64,000 nucleotides of DNA, taken from assembly GCF_002368195.1 (NCBI RefSeq), contig NZ_AP018178.1, positions 7,762,645-7,826,644 of the forward strand, read 5' to 3'. This document shows, one piece after another, positions 42,830 to 51,745 of this stretch; position 1 is the stretch's first letter, and each line of letters starts with the position of its first letter. The notes below the pieces were generated by a model. It did not search any database, was not told the DNA's origin, and worked only from the letters and a program-made list of their open reading frames with translations. This stretch comes from Calothrix sp. NIES-2100. Its GTDB lineage: Bacteria; Cyanobacteriota; Cyanobacteriia; Cyanobacteriales; Nostocaceae. The position numbers and the translations under genes are program-made.

Positions 42830-43384
42830 TTAGCTCAGAGCAGAAATTACGCGATCGAAGTAGCTAGAAGATTCAGCAACTAAGCTAGCGCAACGATCTT
42901 CTACAACGGGGCTTCCCATCTTACGCAATTTGGCACCAGCACGAGCTTCGCTGGGAGTATCTTGAATGTGAGCAGCTGCTTGAGCCTTCATGATTTGCAC
43001 AGCACGTACGGTGGAGGTGGTAGGTACACCTAGAGCTGCATAGGTTTCTTTCAAACCATTCAAGCAACGATCATCTAGAACTGAAGCGTCACCAGCTAAT
43101 AAAGCGTAGGTTACATAGCGTAAGATGATTTCCGCATCGCGCAGACAAGCAGCCATGCGACGGTTGGGGTAGCAGTTACCACCAGCTTGGATCAAACCTT
43201 GGTTTTCGCAGATCATTCCAGCAACAGCATCAGAAACCATGCAGCTGGCGTTGCTAGCGATCGCATTTACAGCATCCAAACGTCTGTTACCACTTGCAAC
43301 GAACGCTCTGAGAGCAGCAATATCAGTTACGGTAGAAGTGCTAGCATCGGCTGAAACTACAGCTCTAGAAAAAGCGTCAAGCAT
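42830..43384 (-). CDS. cpeB: C-phycoerythrin beta subunit
   Basis: A 184-residue subunit starting MLDAFSRAVVSADASTSTVTD. The cysteines are at the C-phycoerythrin beta positions: Cys48 and Cys59 (doubly linked bilin), Cys80 (RMAACLRDAEIILRYVTYA) and Cys165 (VEDRCASLV). Asn70 in AGGNCYPN is the position methylated in phycobiliprotein beta subunits. The gene leads the cpeBA pair, and the ATG has a good AAGGAG ribosome-binding site (ATATATAAGGAGAGCGAAATG). Its promoter must lie in the region up to 43766; no CpeR-binding motif could be recognised by eye. Confidence 0.97.
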   Translation of the reverse strand: MLDAFSRAVVSADASTSTVTDIAALRAFVASGNRRLDAVNAIASNASCMVSDAVAGMICENQGLIQAGGNCYPNRRMAACLRDAEIILRYVTYALLAGDASVLDDRCLNGLKETYAALGVPTTSTVRAVQIMKAQAAAHIQDTPSEARAGAKLRKMGSPVVEDRCASLVAESSSYFDRVISALS

Positions 43385-43766
43385 TTCGCTCTCCTTATAT
43401 ATTGGTTTTCTCTACTACGTGATTGCCTGTTCCTTGAACAAGACAATATAGAACATAAAAGATGAGGCATACCCCAGTCTCAGTTATGAGAAACAAAGTA
43501 ATAATCCTTAACAAACAATCCCCAGTCAGACAGATGCTGACTGGGGATTAGGGACTAGGAGAATTAGGGAGATGAGGGAGATTAGGAAGTCCAGAGAAGT
43601 GAAACAGACAAGAAAACTATCTATTACAGCAGATTTCAGGGTTTAGCACTTCTCCACCCTGAAATCACTGCAATATTATGAACTCTCTGTTCCTTCTGAC
43701 AGAAGCCTTTCCACAGATTTTTGTTTAAATTTTTAGTTTAGGAAGTTAAATAACATCCCCATGTAG
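43385..43766. other. cpeB upstream region
   Basis: About 380 bp between cpeB and the nblA-like gene. It holds the cpeB 5' leader and promoter. A CCCCAGTCAG / CTGACTGGGG inverted repeat lies at about 43519-43547 (with AGACAGATG in the loop) and may be the terminator of the nblA-like transcript, since it lies downstream of that gene. No T-run is obvious. Confidence 0.5.
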
Positions 43767-43934
43767 TTAAGACTGCCTGAGAAGATACTTGATCATATTG
43801 TCTTTGACCATTAATTGCCGCAGCACCTCCAAAAGCAATTTTTGAGATTCTTCCTGGTTTAATCCCTTAACCTGCTCTTCATAAAGTTTGAGGTTGAATT
43901 TCTGCTCTAAGTTAAGCTCCATTGGGATATCCAT
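43767..43934 (-). CDS. nblA: NblA-like phycobilisome degradation protein
   Basis: A 55-residue protein (ATG 43934, TAA 43767). It starts MDIPMELNLEQKFNLKLYEE and continues QVKGLNQEESQKLLLEVLRQ, LMVKDNMIKYLLRQS. This fits the NblA family pattern (..LsLEQqFslr.fe.qv..ms.eqaqe.L..l..qlmvrdnmy..Ll.) across its whole length. NblA adaptors bind phycobilisomes and recruit Clp protease under nutrient or light stress. The gene is 382 bp upstream of cpeB on the same strand, so a degradation factor sits beside its phycoerythrin target. An AT-rich region with ACACCGGAGAATAG before the start supplies a GGAG ribosome-binding site. Confidence 0.85.
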   Translation of the reverse strand: MDIPMELNLEQKFNLKLYEEQVKGLNQEESQKLLLEVLRQLMVKDNMIKYLLRQS

Positions 43935-44341
43935 AAATTTCTATTCTCCGGTGTTTCGCTTTGATCAGTTATGTCTAGCCTCTTGAGTTAATGTTAACGA
44001 AAGTTACACCTACTTGACAAGTGGTCACTTTTAGACGATTACGAATAAACGAATTTGTCATTAGTCATTAGTCATTAGTCAGTTGTCAGTTGTCAGTTGT
44101 CATTGGGCTTGTGGCGGGACAAGGGCATTGGGCATTGGTGATTTCTTCCTTGTTCTCCTTGTTTTCCTTGTTCTCCTTGTCCCCCCTGCCCCCTGCTCCC
44201 CCTGCTCCCCTGCCTCCCTGCCCCTCTTCCCCCCTACCCCCCTGCCCAAAATCTCTGATTAAGGATGGCTCTGGCAGTTTTATAATGGATAGGATTAGGA
44301 TTGGGTTGCTCAACTTGTTGTTTGGAGTTAGCTTTTGATTT
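43935..44341. other. Divergent intergenic region with heptamer repeats and a C/T-rich tract
   Basis: Between the nblA-like gene and the lyase gene. It has tandem GTCATTA and GTCAGTT heptamers at about 44056-44102, then a long pyrimidine tract with TTGTTCTCC units (about 44150-44245). Open frames on both strands in this tract are low-complexity artefacts. The lyase promoter probably lies at 44250-44340. Confidence 0.6.
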
Positions 44342-44974
44342 ATGGACGCAATGGAGTTTTTTCAACTAAGTACAGGTAAATGGCGATCGCAACGCACGAC
44401 TCACCACCTAGCCTTTAAGCGCTCTGAAGCCGGGGAATCTGAGATTCTGGTTGAAGCCCTTGCTGCCGATCATCCGAAAGTGATTGAAATTTGCCAACTC
44501 CACCAGGTTGACCCTGTGTTAGCTATTGGTGGCGCTTTTGTTTCTTGGCAAGGAGCAATGGGATGGGACAGAGAAGAAGAAAACCATGAAGGTTCGACGG
44601 TATTCTCCCTGATTCCTGATGCCGATAACCCCCGTCAAGGATCGCTGCTGCGAGAACGGGGCTATGCGGAAATTGTCCCAGTGGCGGGGCGGTATGAGAT
44701 GGATGATGAAGATGCGTTAGTCCTGATCACCGAGTACGAAACCATGAGTTCGATTGAAAGATTCTGGTTTGCCAGCCCGAGCATCCGGATGCGCACCAGT
44801 ACAGTCAAACGGTTTGGTGGTTTTAGCACCGCCACCTTCTGTACCGAATTCCGAGTGGCAGATGTTTCAGAAGTTACCTCTAACTTAGATGAGGCTGACC
44901 TCTCAAAAGAGACTCCTGACCAGATGAAAAATGCGGCCGAACCCACAAAATACTTCTCCCTCTTTGGTTGGTAA
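44342..44974 (+). CDS. cpcS: CpcS/CpeS-family bilin lyase
   Basis: A 210-residue lyase of the CpcS/CpeS (S-type, lipocalin-fold) family. Landmarks are MEFFQLSTGKWRSQRTTHHL, SEILVEALAADHPKVIEIC, YEMDDEDALVLITEYETMSS and ERFWFASPSIRMRTSTVKRFGGFSTATFCTEFR. S-type lyases attach bilins to the Cys-82/84 site of phycobiliprotein subunits. The protein is closest in style to the broad-specificity CpeS1/CpcS type of Nostoc, rather than to a specialised phycoerythrin CpeS, but this is by recollection of motifs. The C-terminus is about 30 residues longer than the core family. It precedes an HEYAH protein (44-bp overlap) and a CpcL-type linker, all on the plus strand. Confidence 0.88.
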   Translation: MDAMEFFQLSTGKWRSQRTTHHLAFKRSEAGESEILVEALAADHPKVIEICQLHQVDPVLAIGGAFVSWQGAMGWDREEENHEGSTVFSLIPDADNPRQGSLLRERGYAEIVPVAGRYEMDDEDALVLITEYETMSSIERFWFASPSIRMRTSTVKRFGGFSTATFCTEFRVADVSEVTSNLDEADLSKETPDQMKNAAEPTKYFSLFGW

Positions 44975-45515
44975 ATTAATCGTCACCACCAGTACTGATC
45001 CTTTTACACGAGGGCTAGACTATCTTTATGGAGTGAGGAGTCTGGCTCTCGATGCAGAGATGATCGATGTGGTTTATGATCTGGAAAACCGCAAATCTCT
45101 GTGTGTCTGGATCAGTGAGCATATTGATGCGGTGAATACACAACTGGAAAACTATCTTCAAGCTTGCCACGATTGTTTTCACTCTTGGGAACAACCTGCG
45201 ATTCAAATCTTTGCTGCTCCTATTGCTCAGTCTTTTGGTATTGATGGTCTGTGCAATCTGCGAACAAATCCAATTACCATCCTCATTGATGTGGGAAGAG
45301 TCATGCCGGCGGACTGGCTACTCTTAGTTGTCCACGAATATGCCCATGCTCATGTGGGTTCCCCAGGACACCATGAACAATTTGCGCGATCGCTATCTCA
45401 CCTCTGTTTAGGATTAGGGATTGCACCGCCAGAATCTGTTATGGAATCTTATCTGCGATTTTATCCTGATTACCACCCCACTCAGAATCCCTTAGCGTTT
45501 TGGCGGGGAGAATAA
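44931..45515 (+). CDS. HEYAH-motif metallopeptidase-like protein, function unknown
   Basis: A 194-residue protein overlapping the lyase gene by 44 bp. An in-frame TTG at 44964 is an alternative start with less overlap. The motif LLLVVHEYAHAHVGSPGHHEQFARSLSHLC (about residues 126-155) contains HExxH, the zinc peptidase signature, with a possible third ligand further on. The first half (DPFTRGLDYLYGVRSLALDAEM, FDLENRKSLCVWIS-like) is not known to me. The gene is between a bilin lyase and an antenna linker, so a role in antenna assembly or maturation is possible. There is no signal peptide or TM segment. A protease function is inferred from one motif only. Confidence 0.65.
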   Translation: MRPNPQNTSPSLVGKLIVTTSTDPFTRGLDYLYGVRSLALDAEMIDVVYDLENRKSLCVWISEHIDAVNTQLENYLQACHDCFHSWEQPAIQIFAAPIAQSFGIDGLCNLRTNPITILIDVGRVMPADWLLLVVHEYAHAHVGSPGHHEQFARSLSHLCLGLGIAPPESVMESYLRFYPDYHPTQNPLAFWRGE

Positions 45516-45725
45516 GCAGTTAGCGATTGAATGTTAAAAAATACTGCTTTCTCCCGCAAATCAAAAGGTGAATTTCTGACACAGGCTGATTCTGAATTTT
45601 GAGATTCCGAATCTGGATAGCAGTTAAATGGCTGCGAATTATCAGCTGCGGCGATCGGGTGGGACTAACTCGATCAATCACAGCCGGAATTTCGCATGTC
45701 AGCCCTCATCAGAAAGGTATTTATT

Positions 45726-46466
45726 ATGTCAATTCCTTTGTTGGAGTATACCCCCTCATCTCAAAACCAGCGTGTTACCGCCTTTGAGATTCCTGGTGAT
45801 GAACAGCCCAGAATTTACACAACGGAGAACCTGCTGTCAGTTACGGAAATGGATGCCTTAATTGTGGCAGCTTATCGGCAAATTTTTCATGAACAGCAGA
45901 TGCTGTCTAGTAATCGTCAAATCTTCCTAGAATCTCAACTCAGAGCTAGACAAATCACGGTCAGAGATTTTATTCGCGGATTAGTTTTATCCGATTCGTT
46001 TCGTCGGTTGAATTATGATGCCAATAATAATTACCGCTTTGTAGAACTCTGTGTACAAAGGATTCTGGGGCGGAGGATATATAGCGACAAAGAAAAACTC
46101 GCCTGGTCAATAGTCCTTGCTACTAAAGGACTAGTTAGCTTTGTTCAAGAGTTGCTCAACAGCGAAGAATATCTCAGCAACTTTGGTGATGATACGGTTC
46201 CTTACCAACGGCGGCGGATTTTACCCCAGCGTTCTCAAGGCGAATTACCCTTTGAAAGAATGGCTCGCTACGGCACTGATTATCGTGACAAGTTGCCACT
46301 TTCGATGGTGGGATATAGGCAACCCCAGCCATTTAATTTAGAAACATTCTTACGTAGTCCGAACAGGGATTTAGTGTTATTGATCCTAGCATCTGGAGCC
46401 TGCTTGATCGCCGGCTTATCTTTGCTCACCCTATTTGGTTTGTTCCCACAAATAGGCCCCTACTAA
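45726..46466 (+). CDS. cpcL: CpcL-type membrane-anchored phycobilisome linker
   Basis: A 246-residue linker from ATG 45726, with an AGAAAGG ribosome-binding site; a start 30 bp upstream is less likely. It has the rod-linker domain (about residues 20-150, with RQIFHEQQMLSSNRQIFLESQLRARQITVRDFIRGLVLSD and RILGRRIYSDKEKLAWS). Its C-terminus is hydrophobic, LVLLILASGACLIAGLSLL (about 216-240), a membrane anchor absent from ordinary CpcG. Such CpcL (CpcG2-like) linkers hold rod-only phycobilisomes to the membrane, often with photosystem I. It lies with a lyase and opposite phycoerythrin genes, consistent with antenna remodelling. The regulator of green-light control is not in the window. Confidence 0.88.
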   Translation: MSIPLLEYTPSSQNQRVTAFEIPGDEQPRIYTTENLLSVTEMDALIVAAYRQIFHEQQMLSSNRQIFLESQLRARQITVRDFIRGLVLSDSFRRLNYDANNNYRFVELCVQRILGRRIYSDKEKLAWSIVLATKGLVSFVQELLNSEEYLSNFGDDTVPYQRRRILPQRSQGELPFERMARYGTDYRDKLPLSMVGYRQPQPFNLETFLRSPNRDLVLLILASGACLIAGLSLLTLFGLFPQIGPY

Positions 46467-46937
46467 CCCAAGTCGTTAGTACTCCACCACATTTCGTAGT
46501 CAGGACTTCAGTCCTGCAAAAAAAAGGACTAAAGTCCTGACTACAAAATAATTTAACGTCAGGTGGAAAGTTATACTTGGGTGAAACTTCCGCAATTTTG
46601 TATACCTTCCACACGTTGTTTAGATCGAGATGTAAGATTTAATTGTAATAATCCTTTATCGGTGAGTATGTTATTTATAAAAATTAAATGTGGGGCTGCG
46701 CATTATTGCCCGCAGTCAGCTATCATCTCAACTTTTGCTTTAGCATGATGGTAATTAGCTACAACCAAGCTCAAGATTGTGATAGTCCTTATGATTTTAA
46801 CTGGTAACCAAAACCAAAGCGATCGCCCCCAAATCTCTGAAATTAAAATATCATGAACTTACCTATCCTTTCCCAGGAAGAAATTCTGATAAAAAAGTTT
46901 ATCAAACGCAAAATCAACGCCCATTACCTACTGAGTC
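46467..46937. other. Intergenic region after the linker gene
   Basis: About 470 bp with the inverted repeat above and an AT-rich remainder. A 31-codon frame (46853 onwards, MNLPILSQEEILIKKFIKRK) overlaps the start of the TPR gene in another frame and may be the decayed N-terminus of that gene. Confidence 0.45.
46496..46544. repeat. 20-bp-arm inverted repeat downstream of the linker gene
   Basis: GTAGTCAGGACTTCAGTCCT (46496-46515) and AGGACTAAAGTCCTGACTAC (46525-46544) pair with one mismatch around an A-rich 9-base loop. It is a common dispersed repeat in cyanobacteria and may also serve as terminator of the linker transcript. Confidence 0.8.
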
Positions 46938-47498
46938 ATGGCTCCTAATCAACAGTTAGCAATAATTTACGGATATAGAAGCTTTGCACGGTGGCAAGAT
47001 AAAGATTATGCAGGTGCGCTTCAGGATGCGCGCAAAGCACAAGAGATTATCCCTAATTCCAAATCCACAGGGTTGTTTCACCACTATGAGGGGCTGGCTC
47101 TGGCTGGTCAGGGTAAGAAACAGGATGCACTATACGCATATAGAACAGCCATTACTAAAGATCCGAAATTGGAAAAACCGTATATTAAACAGGGCGAAAT
47201 TCTCCGCCAGTTAAATAAACCCAAAGAAGCAGTTGAAGTTTATAATCAAGCGATTCAAGTCAATCCCAACTTCGTCGAGGCTTATTCTGAGCGTGGTGAA
47301 ACCCGTTTCAATTATTTAGGACAAAAACAAGCGGCGATCGCAGATTTTACTAAGATAATTCCGATCCGTCCGCAAGTTCGTTCTATCCTTGAGCCAAATT
47401 ATCTGGCAAATGCTTATTTTCAAAGAGGTAGAGCTTATCTTGACTTAGGAAAGCCGCAAGATGCGATCGCAGATTTTAATTCTAACTTTTCCCGTTAA
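46938..47498 (+). CDS. TPR-repeat protein, probably truncated
   Basis: A 186-residue protein of about four tetratricopeptide repeats: FARWQDKDYAGALQDARKAQEI, YEGLALAGQGKKQDALYAYRTAI, KPYIKQGEILRQLNKPKEAVEVYNQAIQVNPNF, YSERGETRFNYLGQKQAAIADF and ANAYFQRGRAYLDLGKPQDAIADFN. The repeat array ends abruptly with NFSR and a stop, followed at once by decayed transposase sequence. No start with a ribosome-binding site is visible; the 46853 frame could be its displaced N-terminus. A once longer TPR gene interrupted by an IS is likely. The binding partner is unknown. Confidence 0.6.
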   Translation: MAPNQQLAIIYGYRSFARWQDKDYAGALQDARKAQEIIPNSKSTGLFHHYEGLALAGQGKKQDALYAYRTAITKDPKLEKPYIKQGEILRQLNKPKEAVEVYNQAIQVNPNFVEAYSERGETRFNYLGQKQAAIADFTKIIPIRPQVRSILEPNYLANAYFQRGRAYLDLGKPQDAIADFNSNFSR

Positions 47499-47588
47499 GT
47501 CTCGAAAAGCTTGCTCACACTCGTATTGAGGAGAAAGCACACCATATACGGTACAGTAATTGAAATCGGGTGCTGGAGGCGACAAGCA

Positions 47589-48209
47589 ATGCTGGACTGG
47601 TGGGAGAAAAATTTTGCGACTTATGATTTAGGCGATCGCCGATTGAATGTGTCAATCAGCTATGCTCTAAGTCTTGGATTTGGCAAAGCACTATCGGAAA
47701 TCTTCAACAAGGGAACCGTACTCAAGAGGGCTTATGAGTTTTTGCCAACCCAAAAGTGGAATTTGCAAAACTAATAGAGCCGCACTGTCAAATGACGGCG
47801 GAAACTGTTGCAGAATATGATGTAGTGTTGTGTGTTGGAGACACTACTTTTCAAGGGTTATGACAGCATTCTGGCTAAAAAAGAAGGTTATGGTCCGATT
47901 GGAAAAGGTGGTAACGGTTTAATATTAATGATGTAGCGACTACAGCACTCTCACAACTGGCTTACGACAGCAGAAGTAGGGATTTTGACTGCGTTTGTTA
48001 CACAATCTTCTCTGTGTCGTCATCTGTTGTTATCTATTGAAACTTTCAGTGAAAGACTTTGGGTGCCAAATTGCCAAAAAGGAGTTTCTCTAGCCGCCAG
48101 ATTCAAGCTTAGTGCAGTTGAGCCAATGCATGATTTTAGGCTATTTACTCATCTGGTACAAACAATTCCAAGATCTTATACTCATAGAACACTACCATTA
48201 ACCTCCTGA
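47589..48209 (+). pseudogene. Remnant of an IS4-family (Tn5-like) transposase
   Basis: A frame from 47589 reads MLDWWEKNFATYDLGDRRLNVSISYALSLGFGKALSEIFNKGTVLKRAYEF, the N-terminal DNA-binding region of Tn5-type IS4 transposases (WxxxxFxxxdLGDxRLxxR). It stops at 47774. After frameshifts, fragments of the catalytic part appear (VLCVGDTTFQGL-like near 47830, and LCRHLLLSIETFSERLWVPNCQKGVSLAARFKLS at about 47985-48100). Several frame changes and missing blocks mean no active enzyme. The relic sits between the truncated TPR gene and the helicase gene, marking this as a mobile-element junction. Confidence 0.7.
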
Positions 48210-48233
48210 AAATTTCCCATAGAGTATGAAATC

Positions 48234-51200
48234 ATGCCACGCATCTTTGACAACATTGACTTACAACTGCTACCAATTTTGCGGGATACCCTCAAAGTAT
48301 CTTATCGGGCTGATTTTTGCGTGGGTTATTTTAACCTCAGAGGCTGGCGCAAGCTTGATGATTTAATTGAACAGTATGTGGGGGGAGAAACTTCTTGTTG
48401 TCGGTTGTTAGTGGGGATGCAAGGTTTACCCAGCGATGAAGTGCATACTGCATTTACATTGGGTACTGGGGAAGGTAGGCTCGATAATAACACTATTATT
48501 CGTCTCAAAAAAAAGATAGCGGCAGAGTTTCGCCAACAGCTTACCATCGGTGCGCCAACAGATGATCATGAAGTGGGGTTACGTCGCTTAAGTCGTCAGT
48601 TGAAAACTAAGAAATTAGTTATTAAATTATTTTTAGCCCATCCCCTCCACGCTAAGTTATACCTCGTTCATCGCCATGACCCCAATAGTCCGATAGTTGG
48701 GTTTTTAGGTAGTAGTAATTTGACTTTGGCAGGGTTGAGAAAACAAGGGGAATTAAATGTTGATATTTTAGACCATGATGCAACGAATAAACTGCAAAAT
48801 TGGTTTGAAGACCGTTGGAAAGATTATGGTTGTATCGATATTTCTAAAGAGCTTGCGGAAATCATTGATAATAGTTGGGCAAGAGAAGAATTAATTCCCC
48901 CGTATCATATTTACTTGAAGATTGCTTATCATTTATCCCATGAAGCGATCGCCGGAATTTCCGAATTCCGAATTCCCCGTGAATTTAATAATTTGTTTGA
49001 TTTCCAAAAAGCTGCCGTACAGCTAGCAGCGCGTCATGTCACTCGCCGTGGTGGGGTAATTGTCGGCGATGTGGTGGGGCTTGGTAAAACATTAGTTGGA
49101 ACAGCTTTAGCGAAAATATTACAAGAAGATTGTTTTTTGGAAACCTTAATTATTTGTCCAAAAAACTTAACTTTGATGTGGCAGGAATATGTGGATAATT
49201 ATCGGCTTTATGCTAAGGTAATGCCCATTAGTAAAGTCCAAAGTTTATTACCAGAATTGCGTCGCTATCGGGTTGTATTAATAGATGAAAGTCATAACTT
49301 ACGCAACCGAGAAGGTAAAAGATATCGGGCGATCGCCGAATATATTGCAGCCAATGAAAGCAAATGTATTTTGCTTTCGGCAACACCATATAATAAAACT
49401 TATCTTGACCTTTCTGCTCAATTAAGATTATTTGTTCCTGAAGACCAGGATTTGGGTTTTAGACCGGAAGCTTTGATTAATGAATTGGGTGGCGGTTCCT
49501 TAGGAGAATTGCAATTTATTAGAAAGCATCAATGTTCTGTTAAGTCTCTTGCTGCTTTTGAAAAAAGCGAACATCCCGACGATTGGCGAGAATTAATGAA
49601 ACGCTATATGGTGCGGCGAACTCGTTCTTTTATTAAAGATAATTATGCCAAATCAGACATCAATTCTGCTTCTCTTACTCAGGATAAACAAAAAGTAATA
49701 CGTAAATATTTAGAGTTTCCCGATGGGAGACGTTCTTATTTTCCCGACCGTTTACCGCGCACTATTAAATTTACTTTAGATACTGCTAACGACTCCTATT
49801 CTAGTCTTTATTCAGAAGCAGTAGTTGAAGTAATTAATCAATTAAATTTACCCCGTTATGGATTGGGTAATTATGTAGTTGCAAAACCTAAACAACCACC
49901 CACAGATGCAGAACAGCGCCAAATTAGCGGCTTATTTCGTGGGGGACGGAGGTTGATGGGTTTTTCCCGCACTAATTTATTTAAACGCTTAGAAAGTAGT
50001 GGTTCTGCTTTTATTCAATCAATTGAACGTCACATTTTACGGAATTTTATTTATTTATATGCTTTAGAAAACGCGCTTGATATCCCTATTGGTACTCAAG
50101 ATGCAGAATTATTAGATACGAGGAATAATGATGAGGATGCTGATTCAGTTACAGCAAGTTTATTTGATGTGGAAATAGAAGAAGATGACTTTACCTCTTC
50201 ACCCGATTCTCCGCCAGCAGAGAAGGGAGAAAAAGCCGGAGAAGAAATTATCTCCTCCCTAGCAGGGATGGGGTCAACCGAAAAAGTTTTTAGAAAACAA
50301 GCAGAGTCAATTTATCAGGAATATACTACCCGATATCAACGTCGCTTTAAGTGGTTGCGTTCGTCATTATTTGATATTAAAAAACTAAAAAAAGATTTAT
50401 TAGCCGATGCGAAAGCACTAATTAATATATTGCAAAATATTGGTAAATGGAATTCTCAAGCAGATGAAAAATTGATAGCCTTAATCAATCTGTTAACAAA
50501 AACTCACCCTAATGAAAAGGTATTAATTTTTACACAATTTGCAGATTCGGTACGCTACATAACAGATAACTTACAGGCAAAAAAGATTACCAAAGTAGCA
50601 GGAGTAACGGGGCGGTCACAATATCCTACGGAACTGACAGGAAGATTTAGTCCTGTGAGTAATAATCAGCGAGATAGGGTATCATCAACAGATGAATTAC
50701 GTATATTAATCGCCACGGATATTTTAAGTGAAGGTCATAATTTACAAGATTGTGCAATTATCGTCAATTGGGATTTACCTTGGGCAATTATTCGATTAAT
50801 TCAAAGGGCTGGAAGAGTTGATCGGATTGGACAAAATGCTGACAAAATTCTTTGTTATTCTTTTCTTCCTGCTGAAGGTGTAGAACGGATTATTAATTTG
50901 CGGGGAAGACTCAAGCAAAGATTGCAAGAAAATGCCGAAGTTGTCGGAACTGATGAGGCATTTTTTGAAGATGATGATGCACAAGTAATTTTGGATTTAT
51001 ATAATGAAAAATCGGGTATTCTAGATGGAGATGAGGATACAGAAGTTGATTTAACATCCGAAGCATTTCAAATTTGGAAGAAAGCAACAGATGATAATCC
51101 AGGGCTGAAAAAAACTATCGAAGAAATGCCAAATGTAGTTTATTCTACTCGTGAACATACACCTCAGCCAGTGCAACCGGAAGGAGTATTAATGTATATG

Positions 51201-51704
51201 AAAACTACTGAGGGAAATGATGCTTTAATTTACGTTGATCGCAATGGTGATAGTGTTACTCAATCGCAACTAGCTGTGTTAAAAATGGCAGCTTGTGATG
51301 AAGCGACACCAGCAATAGCTAAAGATAAACAGCATCATGATTTAGTTAAAAAAGGTGCCGAATTGCTGGCTGAGGAAGAAAAAAATATGGGTGGTCAATT
51401 GGGTAGACCATCCGGTGCAAGATTCCGTAGTTACGAACGATTGAAAAGTTATGCACAGGAGATGAAAGGCACTTTATTTGTGACTGAGGAACTGTTAAAA
51501 GCGATTGATGATATTTATCGTTACCCATTACGACAGTCTGCAATCGATACTTTAAATCGGCAATTAAAAAGCGGTATTAGTAGTCAGCAATTAGCAGAAT
51601 TAGTAGTTGCTTTGCGGATGGATGATCGCTTATGTATTGTCAGCGAAGAAATTGAGAAACGGGAACCTCAAATCATTTGTTCTTTAGGATTGTTTGAGGG
51701 ATAG
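48234..51704 (+). CDS. PLD-nuclease-like and SNF2 helicase fusion protein
   Basis: An 1156-residue protein with two parts. The N-terminal phospholipase D-like domain (about residues 10-200) has HPLHAKLYLVHRHD (His139, Lys141) and VGFLGSSNLTLAGL, a single HKD-type motif as in dimeric PLD nucleases. The SNF2 (SF2) helicase follows, with GDVVGLGKTLVG (278-286), DESHNL (351-356), SATPYN (382-387), FTQFADSVRYI and QRAGRVDRIGQNADK (about residue 857 on). PLD-helicase fusions are found beside methylases in defence loci. This one is followed by Uma2, and across a TnpB element by a large methylase. I infer restriction of unmodified foreign DNA; this is untested. The start is ATG, with a weak ribosome-binding site. 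Confidence 0.88.
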   Translation: MPRIFDNIDLQLLPILRDTLKVSYRADFCVGYFNLRGWRKLDDLIEQYVGGETSCCRLLVGMQGLPSDEVHTAFTLGTGEGRLDNNTIIRLKKKIAAEFRQQLTIGAPTDDHEVGLRRLSRQLKTKKLVIKLFLAHPLHAKLYLVHRHDPNSPIVGFLGSSNLTLAGLRKQGELNVDILDHDATNKLQNWFEDRWKDYGCIDISKELAEIIDNSWAREELIPPYHIYLKIAYHLSHEAIAGISEFRIPREFNNLFDFQKAAVQLAARHVTRRGGVIVGDVVGLGKTLVGTALAKILQEDCFLETLIICPKNLTLMWQEYVDNYRLYAKVMPISKVQSLLPELRRYRVVLIDESHNLRNREGKRYRAIAEYIAANESKCILLSATPYNKTYLDLSAQLRLFVPEDQDLGFRPEALINELGGGSLGELQFIRKHQCSVKSLAAFEKSEHPDDWRELMKRYMVRRTRSFIKDNYAKSDINSASLTQDKQKVIRKYLEFPDGRRSYFPDRLPRTIKFTLDTANDSYSSLYSEAVVEVINQLNLPRYGLGNYVVAKPKQPPTDAEQRQISGLFRGGRRLMGFSRTNLFKRLESSGSAFIQSIERHILRNFIYLYALENALDIPIGTQDAELLDTRNNDEDADSVTASLFDVEIEEDDFTSSPDSPPAEKGEKAGEEIISSLAGMGSTEKVFRKQAESIYQEYTTRYQRRFKWLRSSLFDIKKLKKDLLADAKALINILQNIGKWNSQADEKLIALINLLTKTHPNEKVLIFTQFADSVRYITDNLQAKKITKVAGVTGRSQYPTELTGRFSPVSNNQRDRVSSTDELRILIATDILSEGHNLQDCAIIVNWDLPWAIIRLIQRAGRVDRIGQNADKILCYSFLPAEGVERIINLRGRLKQRLQENAEVVGTDEAFFEDDDAQVILDLYNEKSGILDGDEDTEVDLTSEAFQIWKKATDDNPGLKKTIEEMPNVVYSTREHTPQPVQPEGVLMYMKTTEGNDALIYVDRNGDSVTQSQLAVLKMAACDEATPAIAKDKQHHDLVKKGAELLAEEEKNMGGQLGRPSGARFRSYERLKSYAQEMKGTLFVTEELLKAIDDIYRYPLRQSAIDTLNRQLKSGISSQQLAELVVALRMDDRLCIVSEEIEKREPQIICSLGLFEG

Positions 51705-51745
51705 CAACATATTTTACAATAACTATAGGGATTGGGTAATTAATT

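Noticed and set aside
44086..44338. Open frames in the C/T-rich tract before the bilin lyase gene.
   Set aside because: Translations are low-complexity (PLPPAPPAPLPP type), caused by the pyrimidine tract.
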